Source of the DNA: UBA6522 sp965262365
Lineage (GTDB): Bacteria > Pseudomonadota > Gammaproteobacteria > Steroidobacterales > Rariloculaceae
Length of the DNA stretch: 64,000 bases
Direction: 5' to 3'
NCBI GenBank assembly: GCA_965262365.1
Contig: OZ253541.1
Coordinates: 1,302,001-1,366,000 of the forward strand
Positions 1-7,906 of this stretch are shown here, piece after piece; position 1 is the first letter of the stretch; the number at the start of each line of letters is the position of its first letter. Both the position numbers and the translations under genes were made by a program. The notes under the pieces were generated by a model. That model had not been told where the DNA came from. It saw only the letters and a list, made by a program, of their open reading frames with translations, and searched no databases.

Positions 1-322
1 CCACGGTCAATTCCAACTCCAGCAGGCGCCCATCGATATCCACGTACAGGTCGCGCTGGCGTTCCGCGGCGTTATCGGTCTGAAATGCCAGCGTCTCGGT
101 CTCGCCGCGCACGGTCTGGATCTCGGACTGGAGTTGGTCTATGCGCGTCGCCATCTCGATCAGGCTCTGGTTGTCGATGACCCGCTCGACTCGAATCAGG
201 CGGGCTTCCAGATCGGTCAGTTTCAGGAAGACCGGATCTTCTTCCGGTGGCGTCGTCGTCGCGCATCCCGCCAACATCACGGTCAGCAACGGAATCCGTA
301 CGGCTTTCACAGCATCGCGCAT
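1..322 (-). CDS. cpoB: CpoB/YbgF, Tol-Pal accessory periplasmic protein (N-terminal part, runs off the window)
   Basis: The first 107 codons of a protein that coordinates peptidoglycan synthesis with outer-membrane constriction through the Tol-Pal system. The translation starts MRDAVKAVRIPLL and has a lipobox-like LAGC, followed by a helical, heptad-like stretch (LTDLEARLIRVERVIDNQ) that fits the N-terminal trimerising coiled coil of YbgF. The C-terminal TPR part lies beyond the window edge. The ATG at 322 has GGGGTGA just upstream; a GTG at 331 is an alternative. It is the last gene of the tol-pal block, directly after pal. The identification rests on context plus coiled coil, since the conserved TPR region is not visible. 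Confidence 0.8.
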   Translation of the reverse strand, partial: MRDAVKAVRIPLLTVMLAGCATTTPPEEDPVFLKLTDLEARLIRVERVIDNQSLIEMATRIDQLQSEIQTVRGETETLAFQTDNAAERQRDLYVDIDGRLLELELTV

Positions 323-352
323 GACAGTCACCCCGATTTATGTTGCAGGCGT

Positions 353-898
353 TTAACGATACACCAGCTCGACGCGACGGTTCAGACTATAGGAATTATC
401 GTCGCTACCAAACGCTGCCGGACGCTCCTCGCCGTAACTGACGGTGCCGAGTTGATCCGTGGAGGCGCCCTGGAGCATGAGCACTCGCCGAACGGCTTGA
501 GCTCGCTGTTCACCCAGCCCGATATTGTATTCCCGGCTGCCGCGCTCATCCGCGTGTCCCTCGAGACGAACCTGCTGGCCCCCGTTCTCGGCAAGATGCG
601 CGCCGTGGGCTCTCAGCATATCGTTGAAATCCGACCGTATCTCGCTGCGGTCGAAGTCGAAGTAGATCACCAGGCGGGACAGCGGTCCGTCGCCCTGACC
701 CGGTACCTGCCGCGTCACGTCGAGGTTCCCGTCCGCGCCAATGCCGGTAGTGGTTGCGCCGTCCGCGCCGCTTGCGCCATTCGCGGCCGCGGAGTCCGAA
801 GCATCCCCGCTACCTGCTGTGGGTATTGTCGAACTACCGCCACCGCACGCAGACAGTCCCATGCCGAGTACGAGCAATATTGTCAGTGACCGGATCAT
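353..898 (-). CDS. pal: Pal, peptidoglycan-associated lipoprotein
   Basis: Outer-membrane lipoprotein that binds peptidoglycan and TolB. The 181-residue product has a lipoprotein signal with lipobox LSAC near residue 17, a Gly/Ala/Ser-rich linker, then an OmpA-like peptidoglycan-binding domain with the recognisable LEGHADERGSREYN and RAQAVRRVL stretches. The start at 898 (MIRSLTILL) is chosen over an upstream in-frame start because it begins the signal peptide and has AAAGGA about nine bases before it. It sits between tolB and cpoB on the same strand, as in other gammaproteobacteria. Confidence 0.96.
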   Translation of the reverse strand: MIRSLTILLVLGMGLSACGGGSSTIPTAGSGDASDSAAANGASGADGATTTGIGADGNLDVTRQVPGQGDGPLSRLVIYFDFDRSEIRSDFNDMLRAHGAHLAENGGQQVRLEGHADERGSREYNIGLGEQRAQAVRRVLMLQGASTDQLGTVSYGEERPAAFGSDDNSYSLNRRVELVYR

Positions 899-965
899 TT
901 GGTGATTCCTTTGTTTAATATGAATATAAAAATCAGACAGATACAACTATTTATTCGAAGTACCC

Positions 966-2300
966 CTAAATTCTGGGGAAAGGCGACCAAACCGGTTCGC
1001 GAACCTGTCCCGCCACCGAAGCAATCTGTTGGCGAATTCGACCATCCGTACTCACCGACGCCAGCACGCCCCGGCCACCCTCCTGGGTAGCGTAGATGAT
1101 CAACGCACCATTGGGAGCAAAGCTCGGGGACTCGTCCAAGCTGCCATTACTCAACACCTGCGTCAACCCGGTGCCCGGGTCAACCAGGGCGATTCGGTAG
1201 TTGCCCCGGTCTTCGTGCACCACGGCGAGGCGATCGCCATCGGGCGAAATCCTGGGACGCGCGTTGTAGCTGCCCTCGTAGGTGATTCGCTCCACGCGCC
1301 CTCCTGGCCGGGCCTCTACCTGGTATATCTGCGGACCGCCGGCGCGGTCTGACGTGAAGTAGATCGACTCACCGTCGGGAGCCCACACCGCCTCGGTATC
1401 GATGGCGGAATGCCGGGTCAATCGGTCAAGTACCTGGGTAGCCAGATTCAGCATGTAGATGTCGAGGTTGCCCTGATCCCGTGACAGGGTCAGTGCCAAC
1501 ATCCGTCCATCGGGCGAAAAGACAGGTGCACCGTTGATGCCTGCCCGTGACGAGATACGGTCTCTGATCCCGGTGCGAAGCTCCTGAACGTAGATCGCCG
1601 ACTGTGAGCCTTCGAACGATACATACGCCAGCTTGCGCCCGTCCGGCGACCAGGCCGGCGACATGAGCGGCTCGGACTGCTGCGTGATCACCTGCGGGTT
1701 GGCGCCGTCGGCATCCGAAACGATAAGCTGGAATCGCCGCTCACGGCCCATCCGCTGCTCGTTGACATAGGCGATCTGCGTGCCGAAAACGCCACGAATG
1801 CCGGTCAATTCCTCGAAGATCATGTCAGCCACTCGGTGACTGGCCACCCGCAGATCGCTCGCGCTGCTGCCCGTGGTCAGGCGGTAGCCGATGATCTGCT
1901 CCCCCCGCAGGACGTTGAATAGCTGGAAAACGATTGTGTGGCTGCCGTCCGGATTCGCCAATAATTGACCAACCACCAGGTAATCGACGTCAACGATCAA
2001 CCAATCCTGGAAACGAACCTCGGCCGGCTGGGTCGGCCGCGACACCATGTCCTCGACCCCCATGGGCGCGAATCGTCCGCTGTTTCCAAGGTCGGATGAG
2101 ACCAGTGCAGCCACGTCGAATGGAGCCTCCACGTCACGCTCCTCCCAGCCGAACGGCACGATTGCCACCGGTACAGGTCGTTCCACGCCTCTGGTGACCT
2201 CTATGACGATCTGGGCATCGGCGCTAACCGTTCCCAGCAGCGCCAGCGCGCAAGCTGATGCTGCCCATTTCAACTGTCTGCCCATAGTCTTCCTACACAT
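966..2300 (-). CDS. tolB: TolB, periplasmic beta-propeller of the Tol-Pal system
   Basis: Periplasmic translocation protein that links TolA and Pal. The product has 444 residues with a signal peptide (LKWAASACALALLGTVSADA), an N-terminal TolB domain (about residues 30-140) and a beta-propeller with repeated PD40-type blades such as MSPAWSPDGRKLAYVS, PVFSPDGRMLALTLS and ARPISPDG-like motifs. Length matches the family. An internal ATG at 2285 (MGRQLKW) is an equally good start. Flanked by tolA upstream and pal downstream with short spacers, so almost certainly one operon. Confidence 0.97.
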   Translation of the reverse strand: MCRKTMGRQLKWAASACALALLGTVSADAQIVIEVTRGVERPVPVAIVPFGWEERDVEAPFDVAALVSSDLGNSGRFAPMGVEDMVSRPTQPAEVRFQDWLIVDVDYLVVGQLLANPDGSHTIVFQLFNVLRGEQIIGYRLTTGSSASDLRVASHRVADMIFEELTGIRGVFGTQIAYVNEQRMGRERRFQLIVSDADGANPQVITQQSEPLMSPAWSPDGRKLAYVSFEGSQSAIYVQELRTGIRDRISSRAGINGAPVFSPDGRMLALTLSRDQGNLDIYMLNLATQVLDRLTRHSAIDTEAVWAPDGESIYFTSDRAGGPQIYQVEARPGGRVERITYEGSYNARPRISPDGDRLAVVHEDRGNYRIALVDPGTGLTQVLSNGSLDESPSFAPNGALIIYATQEGGRGVLASVSTDGRIRQQIASVAGQVREPVWSPFPRI

Positions 2301-2316
2301 TCGTCAAACACCCTGC

Positions 2317-3174
2317 CTACGCCTCGGGCCTGAATATGACTTCCAGATTGCGGTCGAACAGCGAGGGGATAGACGGCCTGGGCAACGGTGAGGAACGCAA
2401 CACCGCAGCCTCGATGGACCTTTCGACAGCCTCGTCGCCATTGCACTCGCCGATGCGAACATCCACCACATCGCCACTGGGAATCTGGGTTACGTGAACT
2501 GTACACTGAATTCCCGCCTGCTGAGCGCTTGCAGGCGGTATCCAGTTCTGCTGTATCCGATTCTCGATCAGGCGAATATATTGATCCAACGCCTCGGCTT
2601 CCTCGCGCCTGCGTGCTTCATCTTCCGCCGCCAACTCGCGCGCCAACTGCGCCTCCCGCTCGGCCTGCTGACGAGCCTCCTCGGCAGCCCGGCGCTGACG
2701 CTCCCGTTCTTCCCGCCGGCGCTGCTCTTCTTCCGCAAGCCGCTGCTCCTCGGCTTCGCGCGCAGCTTCCTCCTCCGCTTCTCGCTGGCGCTCCAGTTCC
2801 GTCAGCCGAAGCTGTTCCTGGCGTTCCGCCTCCTCGCGCTGCACCCGAACCTGTTCCAGCCGCTGCTGTTCTTCTTCAAGCTGCCGACGCGCCTCCTCGG
2901 CCTGTTGTTCGGCTCGCTGCTGCTCCTCAAGCGCCAGTCGCTGCTGTTCTTCCCGGCGCCGCTGCTCCTCCTGATCCAGCGCATCGAGACGCGCCATCTC
3001 CTGGCGAATGAGCGTCTCGTCCACGACGGTCGCTTCGATCGCCACATCGTCCACGGGTGCCAGCGCCCTTTGTCGCGACGGCAGGACCAGGCCAGTCGTC
3101 AACACCACGATCAGAATCCCGTGCAGCAGCGTGGACAGCAAGACCCCCACCATATGCTCCCGCAAGAATTCCAT
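2317..3174 (-). CDS. tolA: TolA, inner-membrane/periplasm-spanning energy transducer
   Basis: TolA couples the TolQR proton-motive motor to the outer membrane. The 285-residue product has one N-terminal membrane segment (VGVLLSTLLHGILIVVLTTGL, about residues 9-30). A very long Glu/Gln/Arg/Ala-rich helical domain follows (about residues 60-195) with repeats such as EEQQR, EEARRQ and EAEE. A C-terminal globular domain contains IQQNWIPPASAQQ, CTVHVTQIPSGDVVDV and LRSSPLPRP. The coiled domain's codon bias creates long open frames on the opposite strand that are not genes. It lies between tolR and tolB. Confidence 0.96.
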   Translation of the reverse strand: MEFLREHMVGVLLSTLLHGILIVVLTTGLVLPSRQRALAPVDDVAIEATVVDETLIRQEMARLDALDQEEQRRREEQQRLALEEQQRAEQQAEEARRQLEEEQQRLEQVRVQREEAERQEQLRLTELERQREAEEEAAREAEEQRLAEEEQRRREERERQRRAAEEARQQAEREAQLARELAAEDEARRREEAEALDQYIRLIENRIQQNWIPPASAQQAGIQCTVHVTQIPSGDVVDVRIGECNGDEAVERSIEAAVLRSSPLPRPSIPSLFDRNLEVIFRPEA

Positions 3175-3193
3175 TCGGTACCATCCCGCCCGT

Positions 3194-3640
3194 TCAGGGC
3201 TGACCGCCCTCCCGCTCCATCGGATCGGTGAGGAATCCGACCTTCACGGCCCCGGCTTGTTGCAATATGACCATCCCCGCTACGACGCGTCCGTATGCCA
3301 CGGCCTCGTCCGCCTTGACCAGCACAGGCGTCTGGGGATTCCGTCGCAGCACCGCCGCGGTGCGCGTCAAGACAGTTTGCTCGTCCACGGGCGTCTCTTC
3401 ATCGCCGCCAATGTTCAGGAACAATTCGCCGTCCCGGTTGATGCTGAGCACCAGCGGCTCATTATCGCGCAATAGTTCGGGGTCCAGCGGTTCGGCCGCC
3501 GCCTGGGGCAAGTCGACCTGGATACCCTGGGTCAACAGCGGCGCCGTGATCATGAAGATGATCAGCAAGACCAGCATGACGTCGATGTAGGGCACCACAT
3601 TGATCTCGCCCATCAAGCGTTTCGTTCGGCTGCGTCTCAT
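3194..3640 (-). CDS. tolR: TolR/ExbD-family protein of the Tol motor
   Basis: Inner-membrane component that with TolQ forms the proton channel energising TolA. The product has 148 residues with a single N-terminal transmembrane helix containing the conserved proton-path aspartate (NVVPYIDVMLVLLIIFMITAP), followed by a periplasmic ExbD-like domain. The start ATG overlaps the end of tolQ by four bases, which indicates translational coupling. TolR rather than ExbD is inferred from the operon context. Confidence 0.95.
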   Translation of the reverse strand: MRRSRTKRLMGEINVVPYIDVMLVLLIIFMITAPLLTQGIQVDLPQAAAEPLDPELLRDNEPLVLSINRDGELFLNIGGDEETPVDEQTVLTRTAAVLRRNPQTPVLVKADEAVAYGRVVAGMVILQQAGAVKVGFLTDPMEREGGQP

Positions 3641-4329
3641 GGCGTCCCCCGGGCGAGATGCAAGGCGTGGCGCTGCAGTATCGCCGAAAATTCCTCGGCA
3701 AAGGTATCGTAGCGAACCTCCAGCCGCCCGACGATATCGGCGTAGCGGTTAAAGGCGATCACGGCGGGAATGGCAGCAAACAAACCCATGGCCGTCGCAA
3801 CCAGCGCCTCGGCGATGCCCGGCGCCACCAGCGCAAGCGTAGCTGCCTGCACATTCCCGAGGGCCTGAAACGAAGACATTATGCCCCAGACCGTTCCGAA
3901 CAGACCGACGTAGGGGCTGGTCGAACCCACCGTGGCGAGAAAGGCCAGGTTCTGTTCCAGGCGTTCCACTTCCCGCACCTGGGAAACCCGCATGAAACGC
4001 CTCGAGCCCTCGACGATCTGATCGGCGTTGATCGCGCGGTCTTCCCGGAGCCGACCGAATTCCCGGTAGCCCGACTCGAAAATGCCCGCCATCCCCACCT
4101 GGGATTCCTCGAACTCCGTGAGTTCCTGGTAAATCTCCGAGACGTCGCCCCCGGACCAGAAGGCTTCCTCGAACTCGTCGGCCGCCCCGGTCGCCCGCTT
4201 CAGCAACCGGCTTTTCTCGATGATGATGGCCCATGAGGCAACCGAAACAATCAACAGCAAGAGCAAGACGGCCTGGACCACCAGGCTGGCTTCCAGAATC
4301 AGGCTGATCAGCGATAGATCGTTATTCAT
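3637..4329 (-). CDS. tolQ: TolQ/ExbB-family proton channel
   Basis: A 230-residue inner-membrane protein with three membrane segments. The first is near residues 12-36 (SLVVQAVLLLLLIVSVASWAIIIEK). The MotA/TolQ/ExbB domain follows, with the paired C-terminal helices around VGSTSPYVGLFGTVWGIM and APGIAEALVATAMGLFAAIPAVIAFN, both diagnostic of the family. It overlaps ybgC upstream and tolR downstream by four bases, so the three genes are translationally coupled. Confidence 0.96.
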   Translation of the reverse strand: MNNDLSLISLILEASLVVQAVLLLLLIVSVASWAIIIEKSRLLKRATGAADEFEEAFWSGGDVSEIYQELTEFEESQVGMAGIFESGYREFGRLREDRAINADQIVEGSRRFMRVSQVREVERLEQNLAFLATVGSTSPYVGLFGTVWGIMSSFQALGNVQAATLALVAPGIAEALVATAMGLFAAIPAVIAFNRYADIVGRLEVRYDTFAEEFSAILQRHALHLARGTP

Positions 4330-4748
4330 CCCTCGACCCCGCCTCCGTTAAGGTCAAAAAACAGTTTCGCGGGCAAGCGCCGCGGCTTGCCGGTGCGCGC
4401 ATCCACGCAGGCTACTTCAGCCTGCGCCTGGCAGAGGAGTTCACCACCGCCCGGCACGCGGCGGACGGCCTGTCTGAAAACAAAGCGTACCGCGCTCAAC
4501 TCCGTCACCTCGGCGGTCACCTCCAGCATGTCGTCCAGCCTTGCGGGCACCCTGAAACGTGCCTCGATGCGGGAGAGTACCAGCAGGATGTTCGCCGTTT
4601 CCCGCAATTCGTTGTGATCGATACCGTTCGATCGCAACCACTCGGTCCGCGCCCGCTCGAAAAAACGCAGGTAACTTGCGTTATAGACCACTCCCTGTGC
4701 ATCGGTATCCTCCAAATAGACACGAACCGGCAATACCTGGATCTTCAT
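4326..4748 (-). CDS. ybgC: YbgC, acyl-CoA thioesterase of the Tol-Pal operon
   Basis: A 140-residue hotdog-fold thioesterase, usually the first gene of the tol-pal operon. The catalytic region YLEDTDAQGVVYNASYLRFFERARTEWL is present, with the conserved Asp (in DTDAQG) and the following Tyr/Phe-rich helix. It overlaps tolQ by four bases and starts 15 bases downstream of the ruvB stop. The physiological substrate is not settled in the family. Confidence 0.94.
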   Translation of the reverse strand: MKIQVLPVRVYLEDTDAQGVVYNASYLRFFERARTEWLRSNGIDHNELRETANILLVLSRIEARFRVPARLDDMLEVTAEVTELSAVRFVFRQAVRRVPGGGELLCQAQAEVACVDARTGKPRRLPAKLFFDLNGGGVEG

Positions 4749-4763
4749 GGTTCAGCCTGCCGT

Positions 4764-5806
4764 TCAATCGAACAGGCCGGGCGACGCCGGCGGTGCTTCG
4801 CGTGCCTGCGGAACCTTGAGCCCATAGTGTTGGTAGGCGTTGCGGGTGGCCATGCGTCCGCGGGCGGTGCGCTGCAGGAATCCCTCCTGGATCAGATAGG
4901 GCTCGACCACATCTTCCAGCGTGCCGCGTTCCTCGCCCACGGCGGCCGCAAGACTCTCGATTCCAACCGGCCCGCCGTCGAACTTCTCGATTACCGTCAG
5001 CAACAGCTTGCGGTCCATGCTGTCGAACCCGTGCGGATCGACTTCCAGCAGGTTCATTGCCGCCTGCGCGACGTCCTGGTCCACCCTGCCGTCGCATTCG
5101 ACTTCGGCGTAGTCCCGGACCCGGCGCAAGAGGCGGTTGGCGATGCGCGGCGTGCCCCGGGAACGCCCCGCAATCTCCCTGGCGCCGCTATCGTCAACGG
5201 GCAACTCGAAAATACCTGCGGTGCGTTTCACGATTCGCGTCAATTCATCGTTTCCGTAGAATTCCAGCCGCTGCACGATCCCGAACCGGTCGCGCAGCGG
5301 CGATGTCAGCAGGCCGGCCCGGGTGGTGGCGCCGACCAGGGTGAACGGCGGCAACTCCAGCTTGATCGAACGGGCCCCCGGTCCCTCGCCGATCATGATA
5401 TCCAGGCGATAATCCTCCAGTGCCGGATAGAGAACCTCTTCCACCACCGGGCTGAGACGGTGGATCTCGTCCACAAACAGGACATCCCTGGCTTCCAGGT
5501 TGGTGAGAATCGCCGCCAGGTCTCCCGGACGCTCCAGCACCGGACCCGATGTGGTGCGCAGGTTCACGTTCAGTTCGTTGGCGACGATGTACGCCAGCGT
5601 GGTCTTGCCAAGACCGGGCGGGCCGAAGATGAGCGTGTGGTCCATGCCTCGCCGCGATTGCGAGCGGCGGTCATGAAAATCCGCATCTGCCGCTTGACCG
5701 AGGGTTGGCCGATGTACTCGTCGAGCGTGCGGGGCCGCACCGCGCGGTCGAAGACCACGTCCTCGTGGTCGCCTGAGCCGTCGAGCAATCCGGCTTCCTC
5801 GTGCAT
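4764..5806 (-). CDS. ruvB: RuvB, Holliday junction branch-migration ATPase, interrupted by a one-base frameshift
   Basis: AAA+ motor of the RuvABC resolvasome. Two overlapping frames are needed. Codons 5806-5648 encode the N-terminus (MHEEAGLLDG, RPRTLDEYIGQPSVKRQM, AARNRGE). The frame beginning MDHTLIFGPPGLGKTT at 5645 carries Walker A, Walker B (FVDEIHRL), sensor regions and the winged-helix C-terminus. Between them the sequence GAGGCATGGACC lacks one base that would give Glu-Ala-Met-Asp as in other RuvB proteins. With that base the protein would be about 347 residues, a normal length. Either an assembly or sequencing deletion, or a genuine inactivating mutation; nothing else in the gene is decayed. 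Confidence 0.9.
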
Positions 5807-5811
5807 GGCGA

Positions 5812-6399
5812 TCAACTGGAATGAACGCGCTTGAGCGCTTCGCGGATCAACTGTTCGGAACTCATGCCGGCCGTGTCCAAATCCTTTAACATCCTGTTGA
5901 CTTCAGCCGCCCGGTATCCCAATGCCAGCAACGCGCCGCGGGCCTCGCCACCCGCCCGCGTGGCGCCCCGCACGGTGTCCGGAGCGTCGGTTCCGGGCGG
6001 TTCGAGCCGATCCGCCATTTCCAATATCAGCCGTTCCGCGGTCTTGCGGCCGATGCCCGGGATTCGCGTGAGCGTGACCAGGTCGCGCTCGAACACGCTA
6101 CGCCGGAAGCCCTCCGCGCTGATGCCCGACAGGATGCCCAGCGCGATCCGCGCGCCGACGCCGGTTACCTTGAGAAGGTTGCGGAACAGCGACCTTTCGG
6201 CCTCCGTAGCAAAGCCGTAAAGCAATTGTGCGTCGTCCCGCACCAGGAAATGGGTCAGCAACGTGAGCGCCTCACCGGTTTCAGGCAAGCGGTAAAACGT
6301 TGACATGGGCGCCTCGAGTTCGTAGCCGACGCCGGCCACTTCCAGGGTCAACCCGGGCGGTTGCTTTGCAACCAGGGTACCTTTCAGGTATCCGATCAT
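5812..6399 (-). CDS. ruvA: RuvA, Holliday junction DNA-binding subunit
   Basis: Tetrameric protein that holds the four-way junction and recruits RuvB. The product has 195 residues starting MIGYLKGTLVAKQ, which is the typical N-terminus; an upstream in-frame start within ruvC is rejected. Helix-hairpin-helix motifs lie around LLKVTGVGARIALGILSG and LTRIPGIGRKTAERLILEM. The C-terminal RuvB-binding domain (LLALGYRAAEVNRMLK) is complete. It overlaps the end of ruvC by four bases and is followed six bases later by the ruvB ATG. Confidence 0.96.
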   Translation of the reverse strand: MIGYLKGTLVAKQPPGLTLEVAGVGYELEAPMSTFYRLPETGEALTLLTHFLVRDDAQLLYGFATEAERSLFRNLLKVTGVGARIALGILSGISAEGFRRSVFERDLVTLTRIPGIGRKTAERLILEMADRLEPPGTDAPDTVRGATRAGGEARGALLALGYRAAEVNRMLKDLDTAGMSSEQLIREALKRVHSS

Positions 6400-6911
6400 G
6401 ATCGTGCCGCCTTCAGTTCGGCAACCGCGGGCGACCCGCGCACGTAGGCGTGGCACAGCGCCAGGGCCAGTGCGTCCGCCGCATCCGACTCCGGCGTCTC
6501 GCGCAGGCCCAGCAGGACTCTCACCATGAGTTGCACCTGGGCCTTGTCGGCGTTGCCGCGGCCGACTACCGCTTTCTTGACGTATCGGGCCGCATACTCG
6601 GACACCGGCAAACCGGCTTCAAAGGTGCCGCACAGGGCGGCCGCCCTCGCCTGCCCGAGCTTCAGGGCGCTGTCCGCGTTGCGGTGTACGAACACGCGTT
6701 CTATGGAAACTTCATCCGGGTCATATTGGCGTATCAGCTCTTCGATGCGCGCGAAGATTCGCTTCAGGCGCTCATTGTGCTCACCCGTGGTCGCGATGGT
6801 GCCCGAGGCAATCCATGCAGTCTTTTTGCCGGAATCGCGGGTCTCGATAATGCCGTAGCCCGTTCGCCGTGAACCGGGATCTATCCCGAGAATTCGAACG
6901 GCTTCGCTCAT
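6396..6911 (-). CDS. ruvC: RuvC, crossover junction endodeoxyribonuclease
   Basis: Resolves Holliday junctions by symmetrical cleavage. The 171-residue RNase H-like protein shows the acidic active site: Asp in ILGIDPGSRRTGYG, Glu in VSIERVFVHRN, and the C-terminal ESDAADALALALCHA with two Asp residues. ATG at 6911 overlaps the yebC stop by four bases; the gene's own stop overlaps ruvA. Complete and of normal length. Confidence 0.96.
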   Translation of the reverse strand: MSEAVRILGIDPGSRRTGYGIIETRDSGKKTAWIASGTIATTGEHNERLKRIFARIEELIRQYDPDEVSIERVFVHRNADSALKLGQARAAALCGTFEAGLPVSEYAARYVKKAVVGRGNADKAQVQLMVRVLLGLRETPESDAADALALALCHAYVRGSPAVAELKAARS

Positions 6912-7654
6912 CCGGCGGCCTCGAGCAACTCGGTGGGTATGTCGCCGTTGGAATACACCTGCTGCACATCGTCCAGCTCGTCCAGTGCATTCAGGAGCTT
7001 GAGCAGGCTCTCGGCCTGCTGCGCCTGCACGGGCGCCTGGACGCTGGCATGCAGGGTGACCTCGGCGTGCCCGGGCGCCAGGCCCTGCGCCGTCATCGCG
7101 GCCTTGACCGAATCGAACTCCGACGGTTCACAAAGCACGTCGGCGGATCCGTCGTCATGGGCAACCACATCTTCCGCACCGGCTTCAATGGCTGCCTCCA
7201 TGAGTTCGTCAGGGTCCGAGCCGGGGAGATAACTGAGCAAACCGGTCTGCTCAAACAGGTAGGTCACCGAACCGTCCGCGCCCAGATTGCCGCCGAACTT
7301 CGAGAATGCGTGACGCACCTCGGCGACCGTGCGGTTCCGGTTGTCGGTCAGGCAATCGACCATGACCGCGACGCCGCCGGGTCCGTAACCCTCGTAGCGG
7401 ACTTCTTCATAGGTCTGCCCCTCCGCATCGCCCGTGCCTCGTTTTACGGCCCGGTCGATATTATCCTTGGGCATGCTCTGGGCTCTGGCCTTGTCAATGG
7501 CCACACGCAAGCGGGGATTGGCGGATGGATCGCCACCGCCCTCACGTGCAGCGACGGTGATCTCGCGAATGAGTTTGGTGAACAGCTTGCCCCGCTTGGC
7601 ATCCTGGGCGCCTTTCCGAAACCGGATATTGGCCCATTTACTGTGGCCAGCCAT
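6908..7654 (-). CDS. yebC: YebC/TACO1-family protein
   Basis: A 248-residue protein of the YebC family. Members act as translation or transcription modulators, and recent work links them to ribosome stalling on proline stretches. The N-terminus MAGHSKWANIRFRKGAQDAKRGKLFTK is diagnostic, and the domain continues with ALR-like NPRLRVAIDKARAQSMPKDNIDRAVKRG and GYGPGGVAVMVDCLTDNRNRT. It is the first gene of the yebC-ruvCAB-tol run, a standard proteobacterial arrangement. Confidence 0.96.
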   Translation of the reverse strand: MAGHSKWANIRFRKGAQDAKRGKLFTKLIREITVAAREGGGDPSANPRLRVAIDKARAQSMPKDNIDRAVKRGTGDAEGQTYEEVRYEGYGPGGVAVMVDCLTDNRNRTVAEVRHAFSKFGGNLGADGSVTYLFEQTGLLSYLPGSDPDELMEAAIEAGAEDVVAHDDGSADVLCEPSEFDSVKAAMTAQGLAPGHAEVTLHASVQAPVQAQQAESLLKLLNALDELDDVQQVYSNGDIPTELLEAAG

Positions 7655-7906
7655 TCACAATGCTCCTGGCCCGTATCTGAACTGGCTGCATCGGGACAGC
7701 CGACAGCGCCCGCCCCAAGGGGCTGTCAGTCTGAAAACTCAATCCGTAACTCCACCGGCAGCAAGCCGCAAGTCCTCTGCCGACCCCTATGATAGCGGGA
7801 AAACCCGTTGTTGTGTGCGCCTGACGAGAATCTCTCCCGGTTGGGGCTGCGGGCGTGTGCGCTTACAGCTTTGGTTTGACAACCTAGACCGGTTTCTTTA
7901 TCGAAA
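7655..7906. other. Intergenic region between lpd and yebC, no gene seen
   Basis: This 252-bp stretch lies after the lpd stop and before the yebC start, both on the minus strand, so it should hold the lpd terminator and the promoter of the yebC-ruvC operon. I see no convincing hairpin with a U tract and no near-consensus promoter. Open frames here are short and lack family features. Confidence 0.5.

Noticed and set aside
5640..5655. Programmed -1 frameshifting in ruvB
   Set aside because: There is no slippery heptamer or stimulatory hairpin at the shift, and programmed shifting is not known for ruvB; a single-base deletion is simpler.
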